In this document: one piece after another, positions 7,459 to 15,816 of the stretch
Numbering within the stretch: the stretch's first letter is position 1
How the letters are laid out: every line of letters begins with the position of its first letter
NCBI GenBank assembly: GCA_018714945.1
Contig: DVMO01000062.1
Location: 1-44,361, forward strand
Direction of reading: 5' to 3'
Source of the DNA: Fimisoma avicola
Lineage (GTDB): Bacteria > Bacillota > Clostridia > Peptostreptococcales > Anaerovoracaceae
DNA: 44,361 nucleotides
Position numbers and translations under genes: made by a program
The notes under the pieces: generated by a model
What the model was told of the DNA's origin: nothing
The model's input: only the letters and a program-made list of their open reading frames with translations
Databases searched by the model: none

Positions 7459-8618
7459 TTATTTTACAAGCTCTTCAACAGATTCTAATCTGTCAAATGC
7501 TTCTTTAAGAACATTTAGATCTCTCGTGCAGGCTATACGTACAAATCCTTCTCCGCATTGTCCGAATGAAATTCCCGGTATAGTCAACACATGCGCTTTT
7601 TCCAGCAGCAATTTGCTTGCTTCCACGCTGTTCATTCCGAGTTTTTTGATATTCACCATCAGATAAAATGTTCCCTGTGGCGGAAGGGTCGAAAGGTTTT
7701 TTTTTTGTTTATCCTTTCTGCAGCATAAAATAGCCGTCTCCTGTATTCCTCTACCATAGGCGGCTGGATAGTCTTTCTGTTCCTTAAGGCATATATCGCC
7801 GCTCTTTGCGAAATGGAAGGAGCTGTAAACATGACGGAATCATTTACGATTTTAACTGCATTTATGATATTTTCCGGAGCGATGATGTTGCCTACCCTCC
7901 ACCCCGTCATCGTATAGTCTTTTGAAAAGCTGTTTAAAGTAACCGTCCTGTCTTTCATACCATCCAATGTCATGATAGGTACAAAAGGTTCCTTATAGCT
8001 AAACGCTGTATAAATATCATCGGCTACAACAAGTATGTCCTTTGCCTTCGCAACAGAAGCAATTTCTTCAAGCAGATCTCTGCTGGCGCACATGCCTGTA
8101 GGATTATTAGGTGTGTTTAGAAGCAGAGCTTTTGTCCTTTCATTTACGAGGCTTTCCAGCTTTTGAGGATTGATCTTAAAGTCATCTTCGGTACAATCCA
8201 GTATTACCGGCTTGCCTCCAGCGAACTCTATCTGGTTGATATAATAAGGGTAATATGGTCCATGAACAATGACTTCATCTCCCGGGTCCAATATGGCACA
8301 AAAGGCCAGGCACATTGCATGAGTGCCGCTGGCAGTAACATATACAGCGGTATCATCTATATGAAATCCATACTCTTCTTCGTAAAACTTAGCTATTTCT
8401 GCTCTTAATTCCCTATCACCTCTGAATTCGGTATATCTTGTATGTCCTTTCAGCATATCTTCATACACATTGTCGATAATGATCTTATCAGTTGTCAGGT
8501 CAGGATCACCGAGGCTGAGATCAATGATATCGTCATATTTTGACGCGAGTTCATCTACCAGGCTCATAGCCGGTACTTCTTCTTTCCAGTATCGTTTAGC
8601 TACGAATTTGCTCTGCAT
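7459..8618 (-). pseudogene. Class I PLP aminotransferase split by a frameshift at an A10 run
   Basis: Fold-type I aminotransferase with every expected motif in the first 319 codons (8618-7659): N172 in NTPNNPTG, D200/D201 and Y204 in DDIYTAF, PLP lysine K233 in SFSKDYTMTGWR, R241. After a run of ten A residues (complement of 7697-7706) the frame closes on TGA. One extra A, or a -1 slip, restores the family motif LPPQGTFYLMVNIKK and runs on to the normal C-terminus at 7459, about 386 residues in all. The cause may be real decay, phase variation, programmed slippage or a homopolymer sequencing error. First gene of the creatininase operon; AAGGGAG precedes its start. It probably transaminates an amino-acid product of the pathway. 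Confidence 0.8.
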
Positions 8619-8642
8619 CGAATTTGCTCCCTTCGTTATTTT

Positions 8643-8657
8643 CGGAACGCCGTTCCG
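8643..8657. promoter_or_regulatory. Perfect 15-bp palindrome, candidate IclR operator
   Basis: CGGAACG-C-CGTTCCG, two perfect 7-bp arms around one central base. It starts five bases past the -10 box of the operon promoter and so covers the expected transcription start. IclR-family operators are palindromes of about this size, and the IclR gene sits at the other end of the island. I found no second copy in the iclR/ureohydrolase gap. Confidence 0.6.
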
Positions 8658-8662
8658 TTTTT

Positions 8663-8690
8663 AAGATAATATTTTTTTAACAAATGTCAA
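8663..8690 (-). promoter_or_regulatory. Sigma-A promoter of the aminotransferase/creatininase/symporter operon
   Basis: On the minus strand: a perfect TTGACA (8690-8685), 16-bp spacer, TATCTT (8668-8663). The spacer is A/T-rich. The start site would fall within the palindrome 8643-8657. Confidence 0.6.
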
Positions 8691-8713
8691 GTACTTCTTC
8701 TATTTTTCTAAAT

Positions 8714-8748
8714 AAAAAAACGGCAAGCTTTTAAATTAAAACTTGCCG
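8714..8748 (-). terminator. Rho-independent terminator of the MATE gene
   Basis: CGGCAAG/CTTGCCG arms (8721-8727 and 8742-8748), extended by an A/T-rich upper stem, followed on the minus strand by seven T (complement of 8714-8720). It lies 22 bp past the MATE stop codon and separates it from the creatininase operon promoter. Confidence 0.85.
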
Positions 8749-8769
8749 ATATTTTGATAACATGATCGA

Positions 8770-10170
8770 TTATATCTTTGACAATTCCTTTTTATACAGG
8801 CGCCTGAACATCAGCGCACTGTATGTCAGCCCTAAAATTTCAGCCAGCGGAAAAGCCGCCCACGACAGGGTCACCCCGCCTATCCTTATGAGGATATATG
8901 CCAGCGGAAGTATGCCCACAAGCTGTCTTATGAGAGAGCCATAAAGGCTCAGCATGCCATGGCCTGTCCCCTGGAAAAGCGTCCCTGTGACTATGCCGAA
9001 CGCAGCCGGGAGGAAACATATGCTGATTATCCTCAGCGCCGGAACACCCATCCTGAGCATATCTTCCGATGCATCAAAGATGCTCAGCAGCGGAGCAGGT
9101 ATCAGCTGGAACAGCAGAACACCTGCAGCCATTACGATAAAGGCTACCTTCAGCGCTTCCTTATAGGTTTCCATCATACGCTCTCTGTTGCGGGCTCCAT
9201 AGTTATATCCGATTATAGGCATGGCTCCCTGGTTCAGTCCGAACACAGGCATGAACACAAATGACTGTATCCTGAAATATATACCCAGGACTGCAACGGC
9301 CGTGGTGGAATAAGCCACCAGTATCATGTTGTAGAATATTATCATAAAAGAGCCGATGGACTGCATCACTATTGATGGAAAGCCAACCTTATATATATCG
9401 GCAACCACTTTCCAGTCCATCTTGAACCCTTTGAGCTGGATCTTTACAAGATGTTCACCCTTTAATACGATGACCATAGCCACGAGCATCGCACACAGCT
9501 GTCCTATGACTGTTGCAAGAGCTGCTCCCGCCGCTTCCATCCTCGGCATACCGAAATATCCGAAGATCAGGATAGGATCCAGGATAATGTTCACCACAGC
9601 CCCCGTCAGGCTGCAAAGCATCGGAGCCACCATGTTTCCCGTGGACTGGAGCACCTTTTCCAGTACGATCTCTATATTGGTGAACAAAGAACCTATGCAT
9701 ACTATGGCCATGTAATTACATGCTGATGTGAAAATATAAGTGCCTCTTTCTGCATAGCCTGATATGAACATTTCCGTAAAAAATACGCCGATCACAAGAA
9801 AGATCAGGTAGTTGAACAGTCCTATCCTTATGCTCGTGCTGGCGGCTTTATCCGCCGCCTCCTGATTCTTTGCCCCAAGTCTCCTTGCTATGAGCGAATT
9901 GATACCCACTCCGCTTCCCACAGATAAAGCTACTATCATGAGCTGTATGGGATTTACCAGTGAAACGGCTGTCAGCGCATCTTCATTGAGCCTGGATACA
10001 AATATACTGTCTACCACATTATACATGGCATTTATGGTCATTGATAAGATAGCAGGCCACGCCATGTTCATGAGCAATTTGCCTATGGGCATGGTCCCCA
10101 TTTTGTTTTCTTCTTCTATCTGTTCTTGCAGATCAAATTCTGCGGCTGTCTGTCTGGTCTCTTTTGCCAT
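8770..10170 (-). CDS. MATE-family efflux transporter
   Basis: 466 residues with about 12 membrane helices in two homologous halves. The N-terminal MPIGKLLMNMAWPAILSM and the following NVVDSIFVSRL segment are typical of clostridial MATE proteins of the MepA/NorM type, which export cationic drugs or metabolites in exchange for Na+ or H+. A hydrophilic N-terminal extension of about 25 residues rich in E and Q precedes the first helix. The ATG at 10170 has AAGGAGGA upstream. Single-gene unit, divergent from prfC, with its own terminator. The substrate cannot be predicted. Confidence 0.9.
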   Translation of the reverse strand: MAKETRQTAAEFDLQEQIEEENKMGTMPIGKLLMNMAWPAILSMTINAMYNVVDSIFVSRLNEDALTAVSLVNPIQLMIVALSVGSGVGINSLIARRLGAKNQEAADKAASTSIRIGLFNYLIFLVIGVFFTEMFISGYAERGTYIFTSACNYMAIVCIGSLFTNIEIVLEKVLQSTGNMVAPMLCSLTGAVVNIILDPILIFGYFGMPRMEAAGAALATVIGQLCAMLVAMVIVLKGEHLVKIQLKGFKMDWKVVADIYKVGFPSIVMQSIGSFMIIFYNMILVAYSTTAVAVLGIYFRIQSFVFMPVFGLNQGAMPIIGYNYGARNRERMMETYKEALKVAFIVMAAGVLLFQLIPAPLLSIFDASEDMLRMGVPALRIISICFLPAAFGIVTGTLFQGTGHGMLSLYGSLIRQLVGILPLAYILIRIGGVTLSWAAFPLAEILGLTYSALMFRRLYKKELSKI

Positions 10171-10218
10171 CCTGTCCTCCTTCTCGCAAGTTTCGGCATA
10201 TTATTATACAATATGTTG

Positions 10219-10246
10219 TTTACAAATTCAACATTTATGGTATGAT
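10219..10246 (+). promoter_or_regulatory. Sigma-A promoter of prfC
   Basis: TTTACA (10219-10224), 16-bp spacer, TATGAT (10241-10246), about 33 bp before the prfC start codon. Confidence 0.5.
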
Positions 10247-10278
10247 AGTCTATGTTGTTTTTTAAGAAAGGAATTAAA

Positions 10279-11847
10279 ATGGCTACAAGACACGATGAGA
10301 TACAAAAAAGAAGGATCTTCGGCATAATATCACATCCCGATGCCGGAAAGACCACTTTAACAGAAAAGCTTCTTCTTCACGGAGGAGCCATACGCCAGGC
10401 GGGAACCGTCAAGGCAAGGAGAAACGACAAGTTCGCCACATCTGACTGGATGGAGATAGAGAAGCAGAGGGGTATTTCAGTTACTTCCTCTGTAATGCAG
10501 TTTGATTACGAAGGCAAGGTCATCTCCATAATGGACACTCCCGGTCATAACGATTTTGGAGAGGACACATACCGGATACTCACATCTGTTGACAGTGCCG
10601 TAATGGTAATAGACGGAGCAAAAGGTATAGAAGCGCAGACCCGCAAGCTGTTCAAGGTATGCGCCATGAGAAAGATCCCTGTATTTACCTTTATAAATAA
10701 GCTGGACAGAGAAACAAAAGACCCTTTTGATCTGATACAGGAACTTGAGGATATCCTTGGCCTGCCTTCAAGTCCCGTGACCTGGCCAATAGGCTGCGGC
10801 ATGAATTTTGAGGGCATATATGACTTGCTGAAAAATGAAGCTATCCTCTATAAAGCAGACAAGACCATAAAGCTCGGCGATAAAGGCGTATTTGGTCCTG
10901 AACTGGAAGATCAGATCTCCGGTCTCAATCTTTCGTCACTCCGGGATGAGATCGAACTGATCCAGGGTGCAGGCAATCCGTTTGATGAGGATGCAGTCCT
11001 TGCCGGAAAGCTTTCTCCCGTATTTTTCGGGTCAGCTCTGGCAGACTTCGGCACAGTTCCTTTTCTCCAACATTTTTTGGACATGTCGCCTGCTCCCGGT
11101 CCAAGAAAGACCACTGACGGCTATGTGGACCCTGAGGACGATTTTTTCAGCGGCTTCATCTTCAAGATACAGGCAAATATGAACCCGGCTCACAGAGACA
11201 GGCTGGCTTTCCTGCGCATATGCTCAGGGACTTTTGAAAGAGGTATGTCGGTTATCCTTTCCAGAACAGGAAAAGAAATGAAACTGGCCCAGTCTACCAT
11301 GCTCATGGCCAACCACCGGGAAAATGTAGAGGAAGCCATTGCCGGAGATATAATCGGCATATACGACACAGGGAACTACCAGATAGGAGACACTCTTTCC
11401 ACCAGGAAAGAGCCCCTGTTCTTTGAACCGCTCCCTACTTTCCCTCCGGAAATGTTTGCTCTTGTAACCCCAAAGGATACCATGAAGGCAAAGCAGTTCC
11501 AGAAAGGTGTGGCCCAGCTTGCTCAGGAAGGCGCGATCCAGGTCTATAAAAACCAATACAACGAAGTTGTGGTGGGCGCAGTCGGCCAGCTCCAGTTTGA
11601 AGTATTCCAGTACAGGCTGGAAAATGAATATAATGCAAAGATCAGGATGGACCGCATGGATTTTTCTCTTGCAAGATGGGTGAAAACCAACGATCCCGAT
11701 CTTGTAAAATCCGCTCTGGATTCACGCACAATGCTGGTATTTGACCATTTCCAAAGACCGATAATACTTTTTGCAAATCAATTCACTCTGAATTATTTTG
11801 CTGAAAAGCATCCTGATATAACGCTGCTTGAGTCCTTTGATATCTAA
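10279..11847 (+). CDS. prfC: Peptide chain release factor 3
   Basis: 522 residues, the usual length. GTPase that removes RF1/RF2 from the ribosome after peptide release. Motifs in order: G1 SHPDAGKTTLTEK (about 20-30), the RGISVTSSVMQF switch region, G3 DTPGHNDFGEDTYR, G4 NKLDRE, then an EF-Tu-like domain II and the RF3-specific C-terminal domain (TLNYFAEKHPDI). The ATG at 10279 follows AAAGGAATT; the ATG at 10252 in the same frame would overlap the promoter and lacks a ribosome site. Monocistronic, ending at the strong bidirectional terminator 11901-11940. Confidence 0.95.
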   Translation: MATRHDEIQKRRIFGIISHPDAGKTTLTEKLLLHGGAIRQAGTVKARRNDKFATSDWMEIEKQRGISVTSSVMQFDYEGKVISIMDTPGHNDFGEDTYRILTSVDSAVMVIDGAKGIEAQTRKLFKVCAMRKIPVFTFINKLDRETKDPFDLIQELEDILGLPSSPVTWPIGCGMNFEGIYDLLKNEAILYKADKTIKLGDKGVFGPELEDQISGLNLSSLRDEIELIQGAGNPFDEDAVLAGKLSPVFFGSALADFGTVPFLQHFLDMSPAPGPRKTTDGYVDPEDDFFSGFIFKIQANMNPAHRDRLAFLRICSGTFERGMSVILSRTGKEMKLAQSTMLMANHRENVEEAIAGDIIGIYDTGNYQIGDTLSTRKEPLFFEPLPTFPPEMFALVTPKDTMKAKQFQKGVAQLAQEGAIQVYKNQYNEVVVGAVGQLQFEVFQYRLENEYNAKIRMDRMDFSLARWVKTNDPDLVKSALDSRTMLVFDHFQRPIILFANQFTLNYFAEKHPDITLLESFDI

Positions 11848-11900
11848 AAAAGAACATCAGCTTTCATCCCTGATGATGCCGCTGATCTTCTCTTTGCAAA

Positions 11901-11940
11901 AACACTCTATACAAATGGCTGGCCATTTGTATAGAGTGTT
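11901..11940. terminator. Bidirectional terminator with a perfect 19-bp stem
   Basis: Arms 11901-11919 and 11922-11940 are exact inverse complements with only two bases between them. T-rich tracts follow on both strands (GTATTTTATG on plus; TTTTTGC on minus). It lies between the converging prfC and lipoprotein genes. Confidence 0.85.
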
Positions 11941-11977
11941 CGTATTTTATGTTTACTTGCCACAGGACAGAATCGGA

Positions 11978-12622
11978 CTAGTCAAACTGTCCTGTCTGGA
12001 TAAGCACAAGTATGGCAGGAAGTATTTCCGACGGATCTGCATAATATGTACCGGTCACCATGACAAAATGGCCGTCAACAACAGCAGCCATACCCATCTG
12101 ACTGGATGAACCGTTGGCCTTGAGCTCATCTCTGCCGCCGTATTCTTCGATCTGCTGTTCAGTGATCCTTCCGCTGTCCAGATAAAGATCTATCATGGTA
12201 TCCGTCAATTCGATCCTTGACTCGTAAAAGATCACCGTTGATCCTTCAAAATCCATGAGTTCATCTGAAATTATCTCGGCCCCCTCATTTTCCAGCTGTG
12301 CTTCGATGGTGGCCATATCGTCCTCAGTCAGTTCCTCGGCATATTCTCCGCCGTCGACAACGGTTATATAATCGCATCTGGTGCCTTGATTTCCAGCTTC
12401 AGCAGTTTCCCTGTCATATATGGCAAAAACATTCAGTACACTGCTGTCAAATATCCATTTTTCACTGTCATATGATGCGGTAAATCCATTATAAGTACCT
12501 TCCTGAGCATTGTCAGGTATTGCTGCGGCGGCCAAAGCAGGTCTTTCTTCATCGGAACTGCACCCTGCAAGGGCGAAGATCATGGCTAATATGACCATGG
12601 ACGCAGTTATTTTTTTTAGCAT
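11978..12622 (-). CDS. Putative lipoprotein of unknown function
   Basis: 214 residues. The signal peptide ends in the lipobox LAGC with the lipidated cysteine at position 21, followed by a short polar linker (SSDEERP). The mature part is acidic and mixed alpha/beta, with no motif I can name. A central pattern (GFTASYDSEKWIF, FEGSTVIFYESR, FVMVTGTYY) resembles the small extracytoplasmic domains of clostridial lipoproteins that measure about 200 residues, but I do not recognise a family. The ATG at 12622 follows AGGAGGT. It lies just downstream of rnpB on the same strand. Confidence 0.75.
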   Translation of the reverse strand: MLKKITASMVILAMIFALAGCSSDEERPALAAAAIPDNAQEGTYNGFTASYDSEKWIFDSSVLNVFAIYDRETAEAGNQGTRCDYITVVDGGEYAEELTEDDMATIEAQLENEGAEIISDELMDFEGSTVIFYESRIELTDTMIDLYLDSGRITEQQIEEYGGRDELKANGSSSQMGMAAVVDGHFVMVTGTYYADPSEILPAILVLIQTGQFD

Positions 12623-12659
12623 TGGTGACCTCCTGAGCGAAGTGTATTCTTTTTATGAT

Positions 12660-13012
12660 AAAGTTCGGGCAGAGCTATAAGCCGGGTTCTGTATTTGGCA
12701 ATCATCTATCTCGACTGGCCATTGCTGACAAGCTCAAGCGACCTACCTACCGGGAGGCAGCGGGCAACTGCCTTTTCCCCCTCTTTGGTCTTGCTCCGGA
12801 TGGGGTTTACACGGCCGGCATGTCTCCATGCCGCCGGTGAGCTCTTACCTCACCATTTCAACCTTGCCACGGCATTACCCGTTTCGGCGGAATGTTTCTG
12901 TTGCACTTTCCCTATAGTTACCTACGCCGGACGTTATCCGGCATCCTGCCCTGCGGAGCCCGGACTTTCCTCATCCACATGGTGGACGCGACTGCCTGCT
13001 CTACCCGAAATC
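12660..13012 (-). ncRNA. rnpB: RNase P RNA, bacterial type A
   Basis: RNA component of RNase P, which matures tRNA 5' ends. On the minus strand the conserved P4 strand GAGGAAAGTCCGGGCTCC (around 12954-12971), the GTAATGCCGTGGCAAGG and GGTGAGGTAAGAGC stretches, and the conserved 3' part ACAGAACCCGGCTTAT (around 12678-12693) are all present. The ends pair as helix P1 (GGGTAGAGC near 13000-13008 with GCTCTGCCC near 12667-12675), which sets the approximate limits. The layout is the type A (ancestral) form found in many Clostridia rather than the Bacillus type B. The 5' end abuts the stop codon of the small gene 13014-13115. Confidence 0.95.
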
Positions 13013-13013
13013 T

Positions 13014-13115
13014 TTATAACAGATACCAGATTACCGAAATTGAATATGTAACTATCATAGCCGCGATCAGGACGATGACTATGATCTTTGCCAATGTCTG
13101 TTTTTTCTTGTTCAT
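13014..13115 (-). CDS. 33-residue single-helix membrane peptide
   Basis: ATG at 13115, 33 codons, TAA at 13014-13016. Basic N-terminus MNKKKQTLAK followed by one long hydrophobic helix (IIVIVLIAAMIV...), so a bitopic membrane peptide with a cytoplasmic N-terminus. AAAGAGGT lies eight bases before the start. It resembles the very small membrane proteins grouped as DUF4044 and similar families, but the match is by appearance only. It sits between nif3 and rnpB on the same strand; its stop codon nearly touches the predicted 5' end of rnpB, so the rnpB promoter must lie within this ORF. Confidence 0.6.
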   Translation of the reverse strand: MNKKKQTLAKIIVIVLIAAMIVTYSISVIWYLL

Positions 13116-13148
13116 GTTTTAATACCTCTTTTGATCTTAAAATACAGC

Positions 13149-13925
13149 CTAAAGCAAAACAAACGGATCAAGATCCACAGTGGATCTTATGACTGTAAGA
13201 TCTGTATTATCCCTTAGATAAGCTGCCATATCAGCAGTAAATATCTTTTCGCTGCCGTAATGGCCTATATCTAAGATATTTATCCCCATTTCTCTTGCTT
13301 CCTGAGCCTGATGGTGCTTTACATCCCCTGTGATGAAAAGATCGCAGCCGGATTCCTTGGCATTTTCAGCAAATTCGGCACCTGCGCCTGTACATAGCCC
13401 CACCTTGTATATCATATCATCCAGATCTCCCGAAAATGCCAGGGACCTGATGTCAAGATCGAGCCATTGGCATATACAGCTGATATATTCTCCTGCACTC
13501 CGGGGAGAGTCTGCCATACCTTCCCGGCAGAATCCCAGGCTGTCTGTCTCCATCCGCCTGACATTTTTCAGCCTCAGGAGGCCGGCCAGATAATCTCCGT
13601 TTCCTCCGCTGCATTTATCAAAAGGCGTATGACTGGAATATACATTTATATCATCTTTGATAAGCCTGACAATGTGGTTTCCCGTAACAGTATTATCGTA
13701 GATATTCTTTATTGGGTTGAATATCATCGGATGATGCGTGACTATCATGTCAGCTTTCAGGATTTCAGCCTCGTCGATTATCTCATCGGTTATCTCCATG
13801 GCAACCAGTACTGTCCTGATCTCGGAGCCTTCAAATTTTATCTGGAATCCGGAATTGTCCCATGGTTCCTGGGTATCTAAGGGGCTCTTCCTTTGGATGA
13901 GCTCTGCTATTTTTTCTACTTTCAT
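13149..13925 (-). CDS. Nif3-like dinuclear metal center protein
   Basis: 258 residues, the short Nif3 form without the inserted PII-like domain of Bacillus YqfO. Metal-site motifs are present: THHPMIF (about 63-69) and YSSHTPFDK (about 96-104) near the N-terminus and GDVKHHQA with DIGHYGSEK near the C-terminus, which bring histidines to the two-metal centre of the toroidal hexamer. The molecular function is still debated; the annotation 'GTP cyclohydrolase I type 2' is not well supported in general. It overlaps trmK by 4 bp (ATGA), the usual Gram-positive arrangement after rpoD. Confidence 0.9.
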   Translation of the reverse strand: MKVEKIAELIQRKSPLDTQEPWDNSGFQIKFEGSEIRTVLVAMEITDEIIDEAEILKADMIVTHHPMIFNPIKNIYDNTVTGNHIVRLIKDDINVYSSHTPFDKCSGGNGDYLAGLLRLKNVRRMETDSLGFCREGMADSPRSAGEYISCICQWLDLDIRSLAFSGDLDDMIYKVGLCTGAGAEFAENAKESGCDLFITGDVKHHQAQEAREMGINILDIGHYGSEKIFTADMAAYLRDNTDLTVIRSTVDLDPFVLL

Positions 13926-14626
13926 AACTGTCTTATAAGCCTCTCGATATATTCTATCCTGTATTGCTGGCTCCTGATCTGGTTGGGGCCTGTGCTGCTG
14001 CTTTTTTCCATACCGCTGAGTATATTTTTTTCAATATTAAGTTTACATGTGAGATATTCTTCAGTCAAGGGCCCTGCGAATTTTATCAGGCTGTGAGGAT
14101 ATTGATATTCTATCCTCTCCGGTCCCATGCTCCTTATGACTGCCACCTCTTTGGGTATCGCTGTGATTATCTCGCAGATAAACCGTCCTTCTCTTACCAG
14201 TTTTTCGTTTATTATGGAAAATCCGCTGTTGTAGAGCCAGTGTCTCAATATGCCTATGTTGTTCCTGGGCTGCAGTATCAGCTTTTTCAGTTCTTTTGCC
14301 TTGTCCAGATCCTTCTTCAGTATCTCTGTGATCAGGATGCCTCCCATACCGGCAATAACCGCCGTATCTGCCTCCCCCCGGCCTATCGGTCCTATCCCGT
14401 CACCGAGCCTCAGATCAAATTCGGTGTCCGGATACCATCTGCTGCAGTTTTCTCTGGCTTTTGCCAGAGAACCTTGGCTGATATCTGTCATTATTATCTT
14501 TGGCGATATTCCTTTTTCCCAAAGGTACAAAGGCAGGAAACCGTGATCTGTACCTATGTCAGCCACGGTTTCTCCCTTTCCGACTTCCTGGGCTATTGCC
14601 AACAATCTTTCGCTTAAATTTATCAT
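13922..14626 (-). CDS. trmK: tRNA (adenine(22)-N1)-methyltransferase
   Basis: 234 residues. SAM-dependent enzyme that makes m1A22 in tRNA. The Rossmann motif VADIGTDHGFLPLYL (about 20-34) and the family signature AGMGGILI and LQPRNNI are visible. The C-terminal third is charged and probably coiled coil, which is typical of TrmK and helps to grip the tRNA. It follows rpoD by 2 bp and overlaps nif3 by 4 bp, matching the conserved dnaG-rpoD-trmK-nif3 order of Firmicutes. Confidence 0.92.
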   Translation of the reverse strand: MINLSERLLAIAQEVGKGETVADIGTDHGFLPLYLWEKGISPKIIMTDISQGSLAKARENCSRWYPDTEFDLRLGDGIGPIGRGEADTAVIAGMGGILITEILKKDLDKAKELKKLILQPRNNIGILRHWLYNSGFSIINEKLVREGRFICEIITAIPKEVAVIRSMGPERIEYQYPHSLIKFAGPLTEEYLTCKLNIEKNILSGMEKSSSTGPNQIRSQQYRIEYIERLIRQL

Positions 14627-14628
14627 CT

Positions 14629-15816
14629 TTATTCGAGATAATCCTTCAGTTTTTTGCTCCTGCTTGGATGACGGAGCTTTCTCAGGGATTTGGCTTCTAT
14701 CTGCCTTATCCTCTCTCTTGTGACATCAAATTCTTTTCCTACTTCTTCAAGGGTCCTGGCCCTGCCGTCTTCCAGGCCGAAACGCAGCTTCAATACTTTC
14801 TGCTCCCTTTCGGTAAGCGTATCCAGGACTTCCACAAGCTGTTCCTTTAGCATTGAAAAAGCCGCTGCTTCGGCAGGAGCCGGAACATCTTCATCCGGTA
14901 TGAAATCTCCAAGATGGCTGTCCTCTTCCTCTCCTATAGGAGTTTCCAGCGAAACCGGTTCCTGGGCTATCTTCTGTATTTCCCTAACCTTATCAACAGA
15001 TATTCCCATTTCCTGGGCAATCTCTTCTGGACTTGGATCTCTGCCATAGGTCTGGAGGAGCTGTCTGGATACTCTTATGAGCTTGTTTATGGTCTCGACC
15101 ATGTGTACAGGTATCCTGATGGTCCTGGCCTGATCAGCAATGGACCTTGTGATGGCCTGTCTTATCCACCATGTGGCATAGGTCGAGAATTTATAGCCTT
15201 TGGTATAATCAAATTTGTCTACAGCCTTTATCAGTCCGAGATTGCCTTCCTGGATAAGGTCAAGGAACAGCATGCCTCTGCCGACATATCTCTTGGCAAT
15301 GCTTACTACCAGCCTGAGGTTTGCCTCACATAGACGCTTTTTAGCATCCTCATCGCCTTTTTCCATCCTCTTTGCCAGTTCGATCTCCTCTTCTGCCGAA
15401 AGGAGCGGCACCTTGCCTATCTCTTTGAGATACATCCTGACAGGGTCATCAACCGCTATACCTTTAGGGATCGCTGACTCAAGATCAAAATCATTGGCTT
15501 CTTCCACCATCATCTCAGCATCTTCCATGACATCGGGATTTTCAGCCAGGATGCTGTCAAAGTCTTCGGGATCCGTTTCAGAAACGATCTCTATACCCTT
15601 GGACATCAGCGCTTCGTACATATCATCGATCTGGTTCTTATCGAGATCGGTCGAGTCCAAAATATCGGCAATATCAGAATATGTCAGCTGGTTATGAGAA
15701 TTTTTGCCTTTTTCGAGCAAGGCAGAAAGCAATTCATTTTTTTTATCTTGTGACTGTTCTGATTCACCGCTCTGCATGGTAGTTTTTTCTTTCTTTTCTT
15801 TTTCGTTCGTCATCAT
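14629..15816 (-). CDS. rpoD: Primary RNA polymerase sigma factor (SigA/RpoD)
   Basis: 395 residues. A lysine/glutamate-rich start is followed by region 1.1 (ALLEKGKNSHNQLTYSD; about 32-48), region 1.2 (DPVRMYLKEIG), region 2 with EANLRLVVSIAKRYVGRG, DLIQEGNLGLIKAVDKFDY and YATWWIRQAITRSI, region 3, and region 4 with the HTH TLEEVGKEFDVTRERIRQ. All housekeeping determinants are present. Two adjacent ATGs occur; the first (15816) overlaps the dnaG stop as ATGA, with GGAGG just upstream. Cotranscribed with dnaG. Confidence 0.97.
   Translation of the reverse strand: MMTNEKEKKEKTTMQSGESEQSQDKKNELLSALLEKGKNSHNQLTYSDIADILDSTDLDKNQIDDMYEALMSKGIEIVSETDPEDFDSILAENPDVMEDAEMMVEEANDFDLESAIPKGIAVDDPVRMYLKEIGKVPLLSAEEEIELAKRMEKGDEDAKKRLCEANLRLVVSIAKRYVGRGMLFLDLIQEGNLGLIKAVDKFDYTKGYKFSTYATWWIRQAITRSIADQARTIRIPVHMVETINKLIRVSRQLLQTYGRDPSPEEIAQEMGISVDKVREIQKIAQEPVSLETPIGEEEDSHLGDFIPDEDVPAPAEAAAFSMLKEQLVEVLDTLTEREQKVLKLRFGLEDGRARTLEEVGKEFDVTRERIRQIEAKSLRKLRHPSRSKKLKDYLE

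Noticed and set aside
12655..13051. Open frames on the plus strand of about 60-118 codons
   Set aside because: They lie antisense to the RNase P RNA gene, whose conserved sequence explains the region.
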